From Pampus argenteus (lineage: Eukaryota > Chordata > Actinopteri > Scombriformes > Stromateidae): a stretch of 64,000 nt of DNA. The stretch spans positions 5,866,001-5,930,000 of the forward strand of contig CM072879.1 of assembly GCA_036937835.1 (NCBI GenBank), given 5' to 3'. Shown here piece after piece: positions 63,980-64,000 of this stretch (position 1 is its first letter; every line of letters starts with the position of its first letter). The position numbers and the translations under genes are program-made. Below the pieces are notes generated by a model that was not told the DNA's origin, ran no database searches, and worked only from the letters and a program-made list of their open reading frames with translations.

Positions 63980-63994
63980 AGGAGGAACAACAAA
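63980..63994. repeat. Target-site duplication, right copy
   Basis: AGGAGGAACAACAAA, identical to 62876-62890. It marks the 5' truncation point of the LINE. Confidence 0.85.
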
Positions 63995-64000
63995 CAACTG

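Noticed and set aside
60923..64000. Search for exon 3 of the right ST3Gal1 gene
   Set aside because: No MN-start exon with DVG and YPES motifs was found. The gene is taken to continue beyond the window and is not called broken.
1..64000. CRISPR arrays, operons, prokaryotic RBS or phage features
   Set aside because: None are present. Splice sites, SINE/LINE relics and microsatellites show vertebrate nuclear DNA.

Overview
This window looks like teleost fish genomic DNA. It is AT-rich, full of microsatellites and homopolymer runs, and carries relics of typical fish transposons: hAT, RTE-like and L2-like LINEs, a Penelope-like element, a tRNA-derived SINE and Tc1-like and other MITE-type debris. 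It has two short-exon genes of the vertebrate ST3GAL1/ST3GAL2 sialyltransferase family. Most of the window is noncoding, and most open reading frames in it are chance frames through simple repeats. LAYOUT: 1-590 holds nothing recognisable. About 600-2100 is a decayed ZBED1-like hAT transposon (minus strand). About 2994-4950 is a decayed RTE-like LINE (minus) interrupted by a roughly 590 bp foreign segment that has LTR-like features and an internal 70 bp tandem duplication. 6396-8851 is a complete six-exon ST3Gal gene on the minus strand (312 codons plus stop), with probable 5' untranslated exon material to about 9056. 9.4-58 kb is a gene-poor interval of about 49 kb with SINE, LINE, Penelope-like and MITE relics, many simple repeats, one near-perfect 32 bp hairpin and one GC-richer promoter-like segment ending in a splice donor near 34.1 kb. 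58209-60922 carries the first two coding exons of a second ST3Gal1-type gene on the plus strand, which runs off the right edge. Its intron 2 holds an L2-like LINE at 62891-63979 bounded by a perfect 15 bp target-site duplication. HOW THE GENES RELATE: both genes encode Golgi type II membrane enzymes expected to add alpha2,3-linked sialic acid to Gal-beta1,3-GalNAc (core 1 O-glycan) acceptors. They share the exon 1/2 junction (WW-x / x-LQSER) and the same intron phases where both are visible, so they are paralogues, placed head-to-head and transcribed away from each other. The right-hand gene keeps the ST3GAL1-like stem cysteines (C-x-C-x-x-C) and is probably st3gal1 or a close duplicate. The left-hand gene is more divergent, has a shorter stem and has lost two cysteines thought to pair with each other. 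I saw no prokaryotic features, CRISPR array, intact mobile element or other protein-coding gene I could support.
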